In this document: in pieces, positions 62,894 through 64,000 of the stretch
How the letters are laid out: every line of letters starts with the position of its first letter
Numbering within the stretch: position 1 is the first letter of the stretch
Assembly (NCBI GenBank): GCA_015039365.1
Contig: WION01000008.1
Span: 186,001 to 250,000 of the forward strand
Origin: Amanita rubescens
Lineage: Eukaryota > Basidiomycota > Agaricomycetes > Agaricales > Amanitaceae
DNA: 64,000 bases
Direction: 5' to 3'
The notes under the pieces: generated by a model
What the model was told of the DNA's origin: nothing
Databases searched by the model: none
Seen by the model: only the letters and a program-made list of their open reading frames with translations
Translations under genes and position numbers: made by a program

Positions 62894-64000
62894 TCATGTA
62901 TCAAACTTGACAATCTGTTCTCTTCCACTGCGATCGATTTTCACAAGGCGTTTCGCAACACACCCGTATATGATTCGGCTCGTATTTTGCCCACCGCCTG
63001 CTCGTGTAGTAAGGATCTCCTTTACTTTGTTCAGCGACAAAGAGCAATGCGGTGCTAATAATAGAGTAAGTAAGAGATGAGCAGTCAGGATCTGCTGTGA
63101 CGTTGGTGGTGCCATAGCCGTAGTTGATAATGACGTTTCGGTCGCCGTTGAGGGTGATGCCGGGGTGATGCGAGACTGCGACAAGAGCTTCAAACGTGCC
63201 CTGACACGAGATTAAACAATGATAAAATGCGTGGCCCATGTATGAACTAACAAAATTTCTTTGACGGAGGGCGGCTCCGCTGTGTTGCCAGAAGCTTCAA
63301 GTTGGTAAATTGGACCCATAATATCTGGGGCTGTTTGCCATATTTTGATCTAAGCTACTATTCAATAATTTGCTGCGACCCGACGGAGTCATCAACTCAC
63401 AGCTATACGCTCAGTATCCTCGTTTATTTGTATCTTGTTATTAGAATTAGATGGTTTTTTGTATGCAGCGGGGGGACTCGAATGCGATTGCTTCGGATGG
63501 CTATAGTCTTCTGCTGCGCTTGCAGTCGCATTGTCAAACGTCCCAGTATCATCTTGCTTTTCATTCTTTCCTCCATTCTCCACTTTGAAAATTGTAGTTT
63601 GGTCAGCATTGGACATGTGATCCTCTCCTTCGCTAGACGGAGGGTCTAAATCACGAGTAGTCATCGAAAGATTCGACATATGACTGAGATCCATGACTTC
63701 ATCCATCAGATTGTCGGTGAAGTGCAGAGTTTTGGCGGCGGCAACAGGTGTACGCTCTGATTCAAGATCTAGTCGAGGATCACTTTCGGAGACCGTTTGG
63801 ACCACTTGCGGTGACGTGCTTTCTTGCACAGGCCTACGTCGAGCGAGTGCTATTTTTTTCTGTGTATCTTTCAGGACGGTGATGATAGATGGATCAATAA
63901 CTAACGCGCTGTTGAAGGTCTGCGATCTTTGCCTTGACTTCGCTTGTACGCTCTTCTTCTCGCTCAATCAGCGACTTCAAAGGTGGGATCTCTTCTGACT
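62894..64000 (-). CDS. Hypothetical protein with coiled coil and possible winged-helix end, 5' partial
   Basis: Exons visible: complement 62894..63200, 63252..63330, 63409..63859, and 63906 to the right edge; the start is outside. The outermost exon is a charged helix (EEIPPLKSLIEREEERTSEV). The centre is disordered and acidic. A short motif APDIMGPIYQLEA-like block is followed by SVKEILARLKLLSQ. The C-terminus (ILTAHLLLTLLLAPHCSLSL, NKVKEILTT, YGCVAKRLVKIDR, EQIVKFDT) reads like a winged helix. I do not recognise the family; a chromosome or kinetochore role is only suggested by the fold-like features. Converges on ATG5, 59 bp. Confidence 0.65.

Overview
The window is a gene-dense nuclear fragment from a basidiomycete fungus, almost certainly a mushroom-forming agaricomycete. 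Three things point there. Nearly every gene is cut by many introns of 45-60 nt with GT..AG ends. Intergenic gaps are often only 25-170 bp. The protein set has basidiomycete traits: a double Zn2Cys6 regulator, a BTB protein of the agaricomycete type, a LIM-RhoGAP protein and a basidiomycete-type P450. I rebuilt exon chains by hand from frame, splice signals and protein-family conservation. Most chains close exactly in phase.

Layout. 1-5 kb: LRR protein (5' cut by the window edge), pyroglutamyl peptidase, cohesin kleisin RAD21. 5-14 kb: eIF3c (NIP1), eIF2B-gamma (GCD1), a Ste20/GCK kinase, APS kinase (MET14), kinetochore MIS12/MTW1. 14-25.5 kb: bZIP factor, P450, KTI12, an ELL-like elongation factor, LIM/C1/RhoGAP protein. 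25.8-34.2 kb: BTB protein, RPA43, PAM16, a mitochondrial-type cysteine synthase, a candidate telomere TPP1/Tpz1-like protein, a coiled-coil protein. 34.7-48.4 kb: PSR1-like phosphatase, CLASP/TOG protein, mitoribosomal bL34, alanyl-tRNA synthetase, RPS18, a small hypothetical, HAP2, THO1, REI1. 48.5-64 kb: RAX2, complex I 17.8 kDa subunit, RPEL protein, FAM210-like protein, SPE2, tandem Zn2Cys6 factor, DBF4/DFP1, ATG5, and a protein cut by the right edge.

The content is single-copy housekeeping machinery: translation, RNA polymerase I and II, chromosome segregation and replication, mitochondrial biogenesis, polarity, autophagy, polyamine and sulfur metabolism. I see no virus, transposon, CRISPR array, rRNA or convincing tRNA. 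Many gene pairs are divergent with only 38-160 bp between start codons, implying shared promoters.

The most unusual signal is a set of single-base frame breaks in otherwise conserved genes (MIS12, PAM16, PSR1, ALA1, REI1). Every one has the same sign, as if one extra base were present. Insertion-type assembly error is the simplest explanation. Other points of note: a pyroglutamyl peptidase lacking the catalytic cysteine, a RAD21 start codon that is a 3-nt exon, several GC-AG introns, the candidate shelterin protein, and a DNA-binding module duplicated together with its intron.
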